Below are positions 1-7,865 of a stretch of DNA of 37,417 bases, one piece after another. The translations under genes were made by a program, and so were the position numbers. Numbering within the stretch: position 1 is the first letter of the stretch; each line of letters opens with the position of its first letter. Source of the stretch: an uncultured Chloroflexota bacterium (GTDB lineage Bacteria > Chloroflexota > Anaerolineae > Anaerolineales > Anaerolineaceae); the NCBI GenBank assembly GCA_902791025.1, contig CADATZ010000035.1:1-37417 (forward strand), in the 5' to 3' direction. Under the pieces are notes generated by a model. It saw nothing but the letters and a program-made list of their open reading frames with translations, did no database searches and was not told the DNA's origin.

Positions 1-198
1 GAAATATAACAAAACCAATCTGTTTACAATAAACAGCCGTTCTCCATCAGGAAAGACGATAACAGTATATTTTCGATTTTGAAGTGCTTCAATGATCAGT
101 CTGCGGAATTGGAATGGCGACATCTGCTGCCGTTCCAATTTTGTGTTTTCCAGGGTGAGATAAATAAACTGAAGGATTCGATAATCCGAGACATCCAT
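1..198 (-). CDS. Unrecognised ORF, 3' end outside the window
   Basis: An open frame begins with ATG at 198 on the minus strand and runs off the left edge after 66 codons without a stop. The protein starts MDVSDYRILQ and contains the stretch RKYTVIVFPDGERLFIVNR, which looks like a short beta-hairpin fold. A purine-rich AAAGG lies about 13 bases before the ATG and could serve as a ribosome site. I do not recognise the family. It lies beside broken genes, so it may itself be a fragment. Whether it is translated is uncertain. Confidence 0.4.
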   Translation of the reverse strand, partial: MDVSDYRILQFIYLTLENTKLERQQMSPFQFRRLIIEALQNRKYTVIVFPDGERLFIVNRLVLLYF

Positions 199-300
199 AA
201 TAGAGACAGCCTTTCTGCTGCGGACAGCCGACGCCCGGCAGCGTCCCGTCAGAAAGTTTTATGGGATTATTCGGCCTGAATACTTTGAGAAATTAAACAA

Positions 301-328
301 AAAAGTATACAGGATTTCTGTATACTTT
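301..328 (-). terminator. Hairpin with T run on the minus strand
   Basis: Positions 302-312 (AAAGTATACAG) and 318-328 (CTGTATACTTT) are a perfect 11-bp inverted repeat around a 5-base loop. On the minus strand the stem runs directly into six T residues and more AT-rich sequence, as in an intrinsic terminator for the remnant gene to its right (443-855). The AT-rich symmetric arms could instead be an operator for the leftmost ORF. Confidence 0.55.
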
Positions 329-442
329 AGGCGGGAATGACGGGACTTAATCCCTCCTGTTGACCTATGCCTTGACTGGTTTCTCTTCTTTATAATAATT
401 ACTTTTATTGTATCACAGCCTACAAATCCGAACTCATCTTCC

Positions 443-855
443 CTAAATTATACAAAAATTTACTTGAATTTTGCTTTTCAAAACAGATGGCAAAATCTTT
501 TGAAAATTTGTAATACCTCCACCGGATAAAAACAAGATAATCCCGGTATGAGTGGGACGATCTACCCATATCCATTGATACAGTTTGCCATCAACATCTT
601 CAGGTTTCACATTTTTGAAAGAAAATCCATATCTTCTTTCCAAATGTTGATTGCTTTTTCATACTTTCCCTGTTTGTTCCCAGAACGAGTATTAATCAAG
701 AATTGCAGTAATTTTTTAATAGGCTGATCTCCATAAGTGCCCACTGCATCTTCTAAGATCTTGTGCCTTGCTTCCTCTGAAGGCTTCAGTTTACAGGAGA
801 TCGCAATCCCAATTCCCAATTTGATACCATCATCAAACCTTATCTGGATCAGCTT
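443..855 (-). pseudogene. Remnant of an unrecognised minus-strand gene, frameshifted
   Basis: Two overlapping minus-strand frames look protein-like. The upstream one (about 855 down to 607) reads through GIKLGIGIAISCKLKPSEEA and LLQFLINTRSGNKQGKYEKA and ends in a stop at 607. The downstream one (643 down to 443) reads ERRYGFSFKNVKPEDVDGK, then WVDRPTHTGIILFLSGGG. They overlap at 607-643 in different frames, as expected if one gene suffered a frameshift near 640. Above about 855 the frame is merely antisense to the CapA fragment, so the 5' part appears to be lost at a junction near 840. I do not recognise the family. A terminator-like hairpin lies 3' at 301-328. Confidence 0.4.
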
Positions 856-1392
856 TCCGCCGACATCCGCGATACCCGCAGCGCCGGCGCAGAATATGTA
901 ATCCTCCTGCTGCATTGCGGAGGACAGCATAATCTGATGCCCGATGCCTACACGCGCTGGATAGCAGAATATGCAGCGCGCTCCGGGGTTGATATGATCA
1001 TCGGTAACCATCAGCACATTCTTCACCCATATGTACACCTTGGCAAAACAAGAGTAGCTTATTGTCTGGGTAATCTGACCGACACGCCTGACAGCAATCC
1101 GAACGGACGCGGGATCGGAGAGGAATATTCCATTCTGCTCGGAATTGATTTCGCCAAACAAAAGGATGCAGTAGCTGTGGAACAAGTTTCTTTTGTACCG
1201 GTAAAATCCGTTTTTGACGAAAGAAACCGCGCGGTGGTCCGCGATGTCGAATCTCTGATCAGGAACAGCCGCAATGATGATGAAAAAGAAATGCTCTTGA
1301 ATGATCTGACCCATTTTGTAAATCTTGTCAGCGGTACCATTTCTGATAATATTCCAGTCCGCAGCTTTTATCTGCTCGAACAAGACGAATAA
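841..1392 (+). pseudogene. CapA-family protein, C-terminal fragment
   Basis: The plus frame ending at 1392 encodes the second half of a CapA/PgsA-type metallophosphoesterase-fold protein (poly-gamma-glutamate capsule family, PGA_cap). Homology can be read upstream of the first ATG (937), from about 841: LDQLSADIRDTRSAGAEYV, then ILLLHCGGQHN (usually LHWG), GVDMIIGNHQHILHPY (the conserved GxHxH block) and VAYCLGNL. The family is normally about 350-400 residues. Only about 180 remain, and the N-terminal half with its first metal ligands is missing. An in-frame stop lies at 778-780 and the sequence beyond 840 belongs to another gene, so this is a truncation at a rearrangement point. It ends 31 bp before the M14 peptidase gene and was probably its operon partner. 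Confidence 0.75.
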
Positions 1393-1423
1393 CCCGTATT
1401 CTTTGATAAAAGGAGTCCATACA

Positions 1424-2992
1424 ATGTCTGTTCTTCATGTAAACTCAAATTTTCCCGGCGGAGCCGTCGATAACGTTTCAATAAACGACAATACGATATG
1501 CTTCGAAGCTCCGCTCGATTTCAGCCCGAGAAGCCTCTGGTTCTATTTTTCCGTGGACGGATGCGCCGGAAAAAAAATTACGCTGATACAGCAGAAGCTC
1601 GAAAGAGTGCTCGGATACAATGAATCCAGAGGGTATCAGCCGGTCGTTCCGGTCTGGAAAGACGGCATCAACGGCACCTGGGAGCGCGTGGATGAACAGA
1701 GCATCGTTTATTCCGAGCATCCCTATACATTCAGGTTCGAGGTCTCACCAGTAAACGATATCTGCTTTGTCGCCTTCTGTTATCCGTATTTATTCAGCGA
1801 CTGGGCCGCATTTCTGGAAACGCTCCCGAAAGAATATATCACCAGAAAACAGATCGGCACCACCAAGGCAGGCAGACCTTTTTACCGGTATATCATAAAA
1901 AGCCCGCACTCCGACCCGAAGCGATACATCTCGGTAACAGCCAGACAGCACGCAGGTGAGGTCAGCGGTTCTTATGTCATGGAAGGTCTTGTCCGGCGTC
2001 TGACCGACGGTTCGTCCGAAATGGAATCGCTGCTGGAAAAATCTTTCTTCTGTGTCGTCCCGTTCATGGACTCCGACTGTGTGGAAGAAGGAAAATACGG
2101 AAAGGACCAGTCCCCTGTCGACTACAACAGGGACTGGAGGTGGCGTCCCTATCAGCCGGAGATCACCGCCATGCAGGCAGAACTGGAAAGACTCGGACAG
2201 GACAGCGATCTGCTATGGGCATTCGATCTTCATGCGCCGCAGCCCGGCGGTGCATCCTACATGCCTCCGGTGAGATCCTGCCTTCCCGGCACTGTCCTCT
2301 GGAACCGTATGTGGAACTTCGGAATTGCCTATGAAGATGCCTGCAAAGGGAAGGTTTCATTTCACCTGAAAGACGTCGACACCGAAGTGCTCAATTGGGG
2401 AGGAATGAACAACCGCGCCCTTACCGAAAACTATTTTTCAGCAAGATGGCACAGAAACATGACCTGCTTCGAATACAGCTATCATCGGGACGGGGAAGGA
2501 AATGTACTGCACATACAGGACTGGCATAAATTCGGCGAAATTCTGGCCGAAACGATAGGGGCGAAATTGTTTGATTCCGCTTTAGATCCGGAACCTGACA
2601 GTGAAAGGATCCCCGAATGGGCTGTTCCGACAGTACTTACAGGATGGACAAGCGCACAGCGTATTGATGGAATCCGCATAGAGGAGAAAGGCTCCTCCAT
2701 ATCTTTGATACCATCGGAAGACAGAAACCACTGCTGGCTTACTTCATCGCTTGATTCCCGGCAAGCAGACCATTGGGAAATTTCGGCCGAAGCCGACACA
2801 ACGATTACAGTTTATGCTTCATATTACCGTGATGGTCTGCTGGTGGATCACGCCCGCAAAGAGTACATTTACCTGACGGCAGGACAAAACTGCAGATGGA
2901 CTCCGCCAGAATCACCTGAAGCTGAATGCTTTACAACAATGAGCATTATCTGCAAGGATCTGAAAGGCTGCCTTACTGTCACAGCAGGGTAA
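1424..2992 (+). CDS. M14 zinc carboxypeptidase, cytosolic carboxypeptidase (CCP)-like
   Basis: A predicted 522-residue metallocarboxypeptidase without signal peptide. Residues about 35-125 resemble the beta-sandwich that precedes the catalytic domain in cytosolic carboxypeptidases (LWFYFSVDG block). The peptidase domain follows. Zinc ligands are H176 and E179 (RQHAGE) and H270 (WAFDLH), with the general-base glutamate E350 in CFEYSY. The block DYNRDW (233-238) matches the substrate-binding Asn-Arg region of M14 enzymes. Residues after about 400 form a beta-rich C-terminal extension. The frame is open further upstream, but ATG 1424 has AAAGGAG eight bases before it, so I chose it. CCP-type enzymes remove C-terminal or side-chain glutamates; the substrate here is unknown. 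It follows a broken CapA-family gene and ends before a strong terminator. Confidence 0.88.
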   Translation: MSVLHVNSNFPGGAVDNVSINDNTICFEAPLDFSPRSLWFYFSVDGCAGKKITLIQQKLERVLGYNESRGYQPVVPVWKDGINGTWERVDEQSIVYSEHPYTFRFEVSPVNDICFVAFCYPYLFSDWAAFLETLPKEYITRKQIGTTKAGRPFYRYIIKSPHSDPKRYISVTARQHAGEVSGSYVMEGLVRRLTDGSSEMESLLEKSFFCVVPFMDSDCVEEGKYGKDQSPVDYNRDWRWRPYQPEITAMQAELERLGQDSDLLWAFDLHAPQPGGASYMPPVRSCLPGTVLWNRMWNFGIAYEDACKGKVSFHLKDVDTEVLNWGGMNNRALTENYFSARWHRNMTCFEYSYHRDGEGNVLHIQDWHKFGEILAETIGAKLFDSALDPEPDSERIPEWAVPTVLTGWTSAQRIDGIRIEEKGSSISLIPSEDRNHCWLTSSLDSRQADHWEISAEADTTITVYASYYRDGLLVDHARKEYIYLTAGQNCRWTPPESPEAECFTTMSIICKDLKGCLTVTAG

Positions 2993-3125
2993 AACCTCTA
3001 TATAACAAAATGTTTATAGACCTTCATTCAGGAACTAATATCGTCGGCAGGATGATGGGCTCCATTTCCGGGCAGCGGGAATCACTCACGACCGTGATCA
3101 CGTCCAGGCTGAAGATAATTCTTTG

Positions 3126-3172
3126 AGCAGATCTTCCCGAATTACTGATGATTCGGGAAGATCTGCTTTTTT
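3126..3172 (+). terminator. Strong intrinsic terminator of the peptidase gene
   Basis: Positions 3126-3142 and 3151-3167 form a perfect 17-bp stem (AGCAGATCTTCCCGAAT arm) with an 8-base loop, followed by TTTTT on the plus strand. It terminates plus-strand transcription. The stop codon of the convergent NhaC-family gene (3142-3144) lies at the loop side of the hairpin, so the last codons of that gene are encoded by the right arm. On the minus strand the hairpin is followed by CAAAG rather than T residues. Confidence 0.9.
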
Positions 3173-4458
3173 GTAAACCGGTAACAGACCGGGACAGCGA
3201 ACAGGAACAGCGTCAGCGGAATCATACGCGCATCGACCTGCAGGATCCGCATCGGGCCAGCTACAGATAAGGACCAGGGTATCATCGAAGAAACGACGAT
3301 CGCCGAATTCTCTATATCCAGCGCGATTTCTTCTTTCGAACAGCCGTCATCCAGATACGGTTTTTCAATAATTGTTTTCAGCATAATGGCCGCAATCGTC
3401 TGACTGCAGAACGCCGCCACCAGTACAACACTGAATGCGAACGTTGCCGTGAATTTGTCAATTCTCCGATAAGCCCCGGAAACAGCGTTCTGGACCTGAT
3501 CCAGGCAGCCCGTAAGCTCAAATATTTTTGCGAAAGAACCGGACACCAGCATGATGATAAAAACATCGATCATTGAAATCAGTCCGCCGCCGTCAAAGAT
3601 CGTTCCGGTTTTCAGTCCCTCCGGGTGGAAACCAAACACCGCGCAGCGCAGGATCTCCCCGATGGAATACCCCTGAATCACGGCGGCCTCTATTCCTGCA
3701 CAGAGCGCGCTGAGGAGAATCGCCAGTTTTACATCGACCCGCATCATTGGAAGCACCAGAGTTATGAATACCGGAAGCAGCAGCCAGGCCGTCATATTAA
3801 AATCATCACGCATGAATTCAAGAAACTGCAGATCAGGACTTTTAAGTGGATAAAAGAAAGACGCGGTCCCGTAAAAAATACTGCAGATAATCAGCGGAAG
3901 GATGGATGTTTTCAGCATTCTCCTGACATTTCCAAATAAATCCGTACGGGTTATGGCAGCCACAAGGTTCGCGATGGACGCCACCGGGGAACATCGGTCC
4001 CCGAAATATGCCCCGGACATAATCGCGCCAGCCGCAAGGATTGGATTGACACCGCCGGATCTTCCGACGCTTATAAGGATTACGCCAACAGTGCTCGCCA
4101 CACCCCAGCAGCTTCCGATCGCATAAGAAATGACCGCTGAAATCAGAAAAGCGGCCAGCACAAAGAATTTTGCCGGAATGAGCTTTATTCCGTAATAGGT
4201 ACTGAAGGCGATCGTACCGCTCATCCGCCACATGCCGGTCAGGATCCCGATCAGAAGCATGACCCTCATTACAATCAGGGAGTCCTTCATTCCGGAAACC
4301 GTGGCGTTAAAAACCTTCCCTGCCGGGATTTTTCTCCTTAGTGCTATGATGACAAAACAAAGATATCCTGCCAGCAATCCCCAGGCCATTGCGTGTCCCG
4401 TTACCAGGCACGCCACCACTGCAGCTAAAAATATTACGACGCCAACAATAAAGTCCAT
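3142..4458 (-). CDS. NhaC-family Na+/H+ antiporter-like membrane protein
   Basis: A 438-residue polytopic membrane protein with about 11-12 hydrophobic segments. The signature SGAYFGDRCSPVAS matches the NhaC/MleN family motif (GxYFGDxxSPxS), and a second conserved block is ENSAIVVSSMIPWSLSVAGP. NhaC-family members exchange Na+ for protons or couple organic-acid pairs (for example malate/lactate in MleN), so both ion homeostasis and substrate exchange are possible. An AGGAAAG lies about 9 bases before the ATG. The gene stands alone, converging on the peptidase gene with its stop inside that gene's terminator hairpin, and diverging from the SDR gene across 770 bp. Family assignment is firm; substrate is not. 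Confidence 0.88.
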   Translation of the reverse strand: MDFIVGVVIFLAAVVACLVTGHAMAWGLLAGYLCFVIIALRRKIPAGKVFNATVSGMKDSLIVMRVMLLIGILTGMWRMSGTIAFSTYYGIKLIPAKFFVLAAFLISAVISYAIGSCWGVASTVGVILISVGRSGGVNPILAAGAIMSGAYFGDRCSPVASIANLVAAITRTDLFGNVRRMLKTSILPLIICSIFYGTASFFYPLKSPDLQFLEFMRDDFNMTAWLLLPVFITLVLPMMRVDVKLAILLSALCAGIEAAVIQGYSIGEILRCAVFGFHPEGLKTGTIFDGGGLISMIDVFIIMLVSGSFAKIFELTGCLDQVQNAVSGAYRRIDKFTATFAFSVVLVAAFCSQTIAAIMLKTIIEKPYLDDGCSKEEIALDIENSAIVVSSMIPWSLSVAGPMRILQVDARMIPLTLFLFAVPVCYRFTKKQIFPNHQ

Positions 4459-4673
4459 ATACAGCTTTCCTGAAAGGCCAAAGCCCTGTGATACGCAGAA
4501 TCCATAACTTACAGATCCAACATCATCGGCGGCAATTAATCATAAACGGAATCATCCGGTCAGTGATTAATACCGTCCCGTGAACGAAAATTGATAATAT
4601 GTGCAGCCAGAAGAAATGAACAGACATAAAAACTGTTCTTAATCGCAACATTCTTTCCACGTATAATTAATTT

Positions 4674-4690
4674 TGTATAATTATTATACA
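4674..4690. repeat. 17-bp perfect AT palindrome
   Basis: TGTATAAT-T-ATTATACA is perfectly symmetric about position 4682, and a related GTATAATTA lies just before it at 4661-4669. It sits upstream of both the NhaC-family gene (minus) and the SDR gene (plus), so an operator is possible. AT-rich symmetry can arise by chance, and no regulator can be assigned. Confidence 0.35.
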
Positions 4691-5079
4691 GCAATTCAGA
4701 TAATATTCATACCCAAATACGCTTATTGGATAAAACCTGTTACTGTCAGAAAGTTCAGTCAGACACTTATAAAAGCCGGAGGGTTTTCAGACGCATTTTA
4801 CCGAAGAGCTTTCCGGGCAAGCAGGAAAGTTCCCGGCCCTTTTCGGATTACAGCTCCTCATGGTCCCGGCAGTGCTGAGCGTTCCCCATTGCCGGATAAA
4901 AGAAAGGCAAAACAGGGATCATATATTCTGACCGACCTCAAAAATCAGTCCGATCTGTTTCCCAAGCGGCTGAATCCCGGCCCAAATGTTGTTTCCGGTT
5001 CATCTGTGGTCAGCGTGGAGAACCAGCCCCGGATCGCAGCACGAAGCCCGCCGAACCTGCAAAACATAAGTGTTTTATT

Positions 5080-5111
5080 TTGAAACATTTTCATGTTTTA
5101 TATGATATAAT
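5080..5111 (+). promoter_or_regulatory. Likely sigma-70-type promoter of the SDR-regulator pair
   Basis: A consensus TATAAT at 5106-5111 is preceded by TG at 5103-5104, giving an extended -10 element. TTGAAA at 5080-5085 is a possible -35, but its 20-bp spacing is too long, so the extended -10 may carry most of the activity. The transcript would have a leader of about 110 bases that includes the hairpin at 5171-5194. Confidence 0.5.
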
Positions 5112-5170
5112 ATTAATCAGAAATTATTCTGTTTCCGGATACAGCATGATGTGCTGCCGTTTCAGAAGCG

Positions 5171-5194
5171 GCAATCCGTGTCTGCACGGATTGC
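5171..5194 (+). promoter_or_regulatory. Leader hairpin before the SDR gene
   Basis: GCAATCCGTG (5171-5180) and CACGGATTGC (5185-5194) pair perfectly over 10 bp around TCTG, followed by only three T residues. It lies 35 bases before the SDR start codon, inside the likely 5' leader, and could be a weak attenuator or a stabilising structure. A smaller stem (GCCGTTTC...GAAGCGGC) lies directly upstream at about 5157-5172. Confidence 0.4.
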
Positions 5195-5229
5195 TTTCAA
5201 CAAGAGGTTCTGCTAATTGGAGGAAAAAA

Positions 5230-5994
5230 ATGGACTGCGGATTTCAAAACAAGGTCGTAATTGTGACCGGCGCAAGTGCCGGTATCGGCGAAGCCATCGC
5301 GCATGCGTTTGCAGAAGAAGGCGCAAAGGTCATCTGTAATTCCAGGTCATATTCTTCAATATTAAATACAGTTGATGCCATTAATAAAAACGGCGGGACC
5401 GCAGCTCCCGTATGCGGGGACGTTTCCGATCCTGAAACAGCCAATAAGATCGCCGCCGAAACGATCGCCATATATGGCAGGATCGATATTCTGGTCAACA
5501 ATGCAGGGATCGTCATTCCGGGCACCATCTATACCCTGACCCTCGAAGATTTTGAGCAGTCGTTCAATACAAACGTGCGAAGCGTATTTACACTGAGCAA
5601 AGCAGTCATCCCGTATATGCGGAAAAACCCCGGCGGCGTGATCGTCAACATCGCCTCGATCGCAGCTCTCAAAGGCACCCGGAATCGTCTGCTATATTCA
5701 GCTTCCAAAGGCGCAGTCGTTTCCATGACCCGCTCCATGGCTCTGGATCTGGCCCCGGAAAATATCCGCGTCAACTGCATATGTCCCGGGATGACCTATT
5801 CGCCGTCCTTAGCCAAAAGAATCGCCGATACTCCCGACCCGAAAAGCACTGAGGCGGCCTTTATCGCCGCGGTTCCGGTGGGAAGGCTGGGACAGCCGGA
5901 AGATATCGCCTCATCCGTTCTGTTCGCAGCAAGCGACAGGAACAGTTTCATGACCGGAAGCGTGATCACGGTCGACGGTGGAAAGAGCCTGTAG
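5230..5994 (+). CDS. SDR-family NAD(P)-dependent oxidoreductase
   Basis: A 254-residue classical short-chain dehydrogenase, the usual family length. The cofactor loop TGASAGIG is at 13-20, NNAG at 90-93, and the catalytic Ser143, Tyr156 and Lys160 lie in IASIAAL and YSASK. The C-terminal segment VPVGRLGQPEDIASSVLFAASD with VDGG is typical of FabG-like members that oxidise secondary alcohols. The frame is open 50 codons further upstream, but ATG 5230 follows GGAGG by six bases and matches the family N-terminus. The regulator gene begins 9 bp after the stop, so the two form one unit. Its position opposite the acid-sugar catabolic block suggests it oxidises a hydroxy acid or polyol of that pathway; this is inference. 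Confidence 0.9.
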   Translation: MDCGFQNKVVIVTGASAGIGEAIAHAFAEEGAKVICNSRSYSSILNTVDAINKNGGTAAPVCGDVSDPETANKIAAETIAIYGRIDILVNNAGIVIPGTIYTLTLEDFEQSFNTNVRSVFTLSKAVIPYMRKNPGGVIVNIASIAALKGTRNRLLYSASKGAVVSMTRSMALDLAPENIRVNCICPGMTYSPSLAKRIADTPDPKSTEAAFIAAVPVGRLGQPEDIASSVLFAASDRNSFMTGSVITVDGGKSL

Positions 5995-6003
5995 GGAGGG
6001 CGC

Positions 6004-7776
6004 ATGGAGAAAATACACATACTGTCCGTCAGCCCCTATACAGGGCTCAATGAAATCATCATGAACGTAGCCAGGGACTATCCCGAAATCGAGGTAGACC
6101 TGGTCCAGGGAAATCTGGATTCCGCTGTCGAGGAGATCCAGAAGCTGGGGATTTCCCAATACACCGCCATCATGTCCCGCGGCGGCACCGCCGCAGAAAT
6201 GGCCAAATACTTCAAGATCCCGGTGATCAACATCAGCATCAGCATATATGATTTTATGCGGGCGATCAAACTGTCGGATAACTTCACCGGGAAAAGGGCG
6301 ATCGTCGGGTTTCCGAACATCACAAAGATCGCCGAGAAAATTATCAAAGACTTCTCCCTGACAGCGATCGATATTTTCACCATCAATCAGCGTGAAGAGA
6401 TCAGCACGCTATACGAAAAACTGATCAAAGATGAATACCGTACGATTATCGGGGACGTATACGCGTGCGACAGCGCCAAACCCTATCTGCTGAACACGGT
6501 CCTCCTCACTTCCGGTTATGAAAGCGTCATCAACGCTTTTGAGGAGATCATCCACCTGACCAAAAGCCAGCGCTATTCCCAGCAGCAGATCCTGCTGTTC
6601 CAGAAAATCATACAGCAGTCCAATCAGCAGGTCGTGATCATCGACGCCAACGACAATATCGTGTACAGCAGCCTTTCAAAGCTCTCTCTGACCAACAGGG
6701 ACCTTATCGCACTGGCGAATTCGATCATCGAAGAAGCCTTCGAAATAAAGGACTTTGAGAACGGCACATACAAGGTCTCAAAATATTCCTACAGTATCCT
6801 GGAAGCCCGGTTCTTTACCCTGATCTTTGAGCAGATCAGCCGGACAAAATTATCTTCATCCTACCTGAAGGTATTGAATGACAATGTGCTTTCGTCAGAG
6901 GATATCGTGAGATCCTCCGTGTTCAGGTCCTATTTTCATCCGTACGCCAATATTTCCAGCGGGCTGAACATCCATAATCTCCCGATCCTGTTGACAGGTG
7001 AACCGGGGACCGGCAAAGACGCGTTCGCGTTCTATACGCACAATTCAAGCAACAACAACCGGAGTCCGCTGATCATGCTGGACTGCAGCAAAGTCCCGGA
7101 GGATTCGTGGGAGGACTGCCTGGACTTTTTGTCGAACATGGATCATTTCCCGACCTTATATCTGAAGCGGCTGCAGACCATTCCGCTCAGCATGCAGGAG
7201 CCGCTTTTCGAGATCCTTCAGATGCTGATCAAAAACCGGGTCCGCCTGATCGCGTCCGCCAACAGCGATTTGCAGCAGCTCATCGAAATGGTGTCCATGG
7301 TCGACCGGTTAATATCCATGTACGACATCCATCACGTCCATATCTCCTCTCTCAGGGAAAACCTGGACAGATTTCAGGAACTCACCGCCATCTGCATCAA
7401 TGAAGCCAACCTGAACTACGGCAAGCAGATCACCGGCATTTCCGAAAAGGGGCTCCGCCTCATGGAGCAGTACAGCTGGCCCGGCAATCTTTCCCAGCTC
7501 CAGCGTGTCATCAATTCTCTGGTCCTGGACACGGCAGATAACGAGATTTCCGAGCTTTCGGTAAGCCGGGAGCTGAACGCGGAGGACAGCCAGATCCAGA
7601 GCCGCGAAATTTTCCCCGACCTGAATTTGACCCTGGAAGCAGCGACCCTGCAGTACATGCGGCTCGTCCTGGAACGTGAAAACGATAATTACTCAAGGGC
7701 AGCCGCGAAACTGGGGATCAGCCGGACAACCTTATGGCGGAGGATCAAAGAAGACACCGCGGGTAAAGCCGGCTGA
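6004..7776 (+). CDS. PrpR_N-domain regulator with degenerate AAA+ domain and Fis-type HTH
   Basis: A 590-residue regulator. Residues 1-185 match the PrpR N-terminal sensor domain (MSRGGTA near 57-63), about 190-285 look PAS-like, about 310-510 are a sigma-54-activator-type AAA+ module, and 562-583 form a Fis-type helix-turn-helix (AAKLGISRTTLWRRI). Walker A is present (GEPGTGK, 332-338). The module is unusual: the GAFTGA loop and its surroundings are absent, Walker B reads TLYLKRL (384-390) instead of the usual TLFLDE, and the arginine-finger segment is changed to VDRLISMYDI. It therefore probably cannot drive sigma-54 promoters as PrpR does and may act as an ordinary DNA-binding switch. Co-transcribed with the SDR gene, it faces the catabolic block and is the likely regulator of it. 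Confidence 0.85.
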   Translation: MEKIHILSVSPYTGLNEIIMNVARDYPEIEVDLVQGNLDSAVEEIQKLGISQYTAIMSRGGTAAEMAKYFKIPVINISISIYDFMRAIKLSDNFTGKRAIVGFPNITKIAEKIIKDFSLTAIDIFTINQREEISTLYEKLIKDEYRTIIGDVYACDSAKPYLLNTVLLTSGYESVINAFEEIIHLTKSQRYSQQQILLFQKIIQQSNQQVVIIDANDNIVYSSLSKLSLTNRDLIALANSIIEEAFEIKDFENGTYKVSKYSYSILEARFFTLIFEQISRTKLSSSYLKVLNDNVLSSEDIVRSSVFRSYFHPYANISSGLNIHNLPILLTGEPGTGKDAFAFYTHNSSNNNRSPLIMLDCSKVPEDSWEDCLDFLSNMDHFPTLYLKRLQTIPLSMQEPLFEILQMLIKNRVRLIASANSDLQQLIEMVSMVDRLISMYDIHHVHISSLRENLDRFQELTAICINEANLNYGKQITGISEKGLRLMEQYSWPGNLSQLQRVINSLVLDTADNEISELSVSRELNAEDSQIQSREIFPDLNLTLEAATLQYMRLVLERENDNYSRAAAKLGISRTTLWRRIKEDTAGKAG

Positions 7777-7794
7777 GCTGCCGCATATCCGATC

Positions 7795-7842
7795 AAAAAA
7801 AGGATCCGGGAACTGCAAAACCGTCCCGGATCCTCTTTTTTT
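7795..7842. terminator. Bidirectional intrinsic terminator
   Basis: AGGATCCGGGA (7801-7811) pairs with TCCCGGATCCT (7824-7834) around a 12-base loop, flanked by six A residues on the left and seven T residues on the right. It can stop the regulator transcript on the plus strand and the long catabolic transcript arriving on the minus strand. Confidence 0.9.
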
Positions 7843-7865
7843 ATCCGTTCTGTCTGAACGAGCGC

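Larger units (their letters stand above)
4459..5229. other. 770-bp gene-poor intergenic region
   Basis: This stretch separates the divergent NhaC-family and SDR genes. It holds an AT palindrome (4674-4690), a plausible promoter (5080-5111) and a GC-rich hairpin (5171-5194). A 136-codon plus-strand open frame covers 4673-5083, but it has no ribosome site, its composition is unlike the neighbours (many Pro/Ser/Arg), and the minus strand also shows short plausible fragments in different frames. I treat 4740-5060 as degenerate sequence of unknown origin rather than a gene. No tRNA or riboswitch fold was recognised. Confidence 0.55.

Noticed and set aside
346..356. GGAGGG followed by a small GGGA-TTAAG-TCCC stem on the minus strand
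   Set aside because: No start codon follows at ribosome-site distance, and the stem is only four base pairs.
3010..3126. A 38-codon plus-strand frame (MFIDLHSGTN start) between the peptidase gene and its terminator
   Set aside because: No ribosome site before the ATG and no recognised family; probably 3' untranslated sequence or a decayed remnant.
4673..5083. A 136-codon plus-strand open frame in the NhaC-SDR gap
   Set aside because: No ribosome site, odd amino-acid composition, no family recognised, and it ends where the SDR promoter begins; treated as degenerate sequence.
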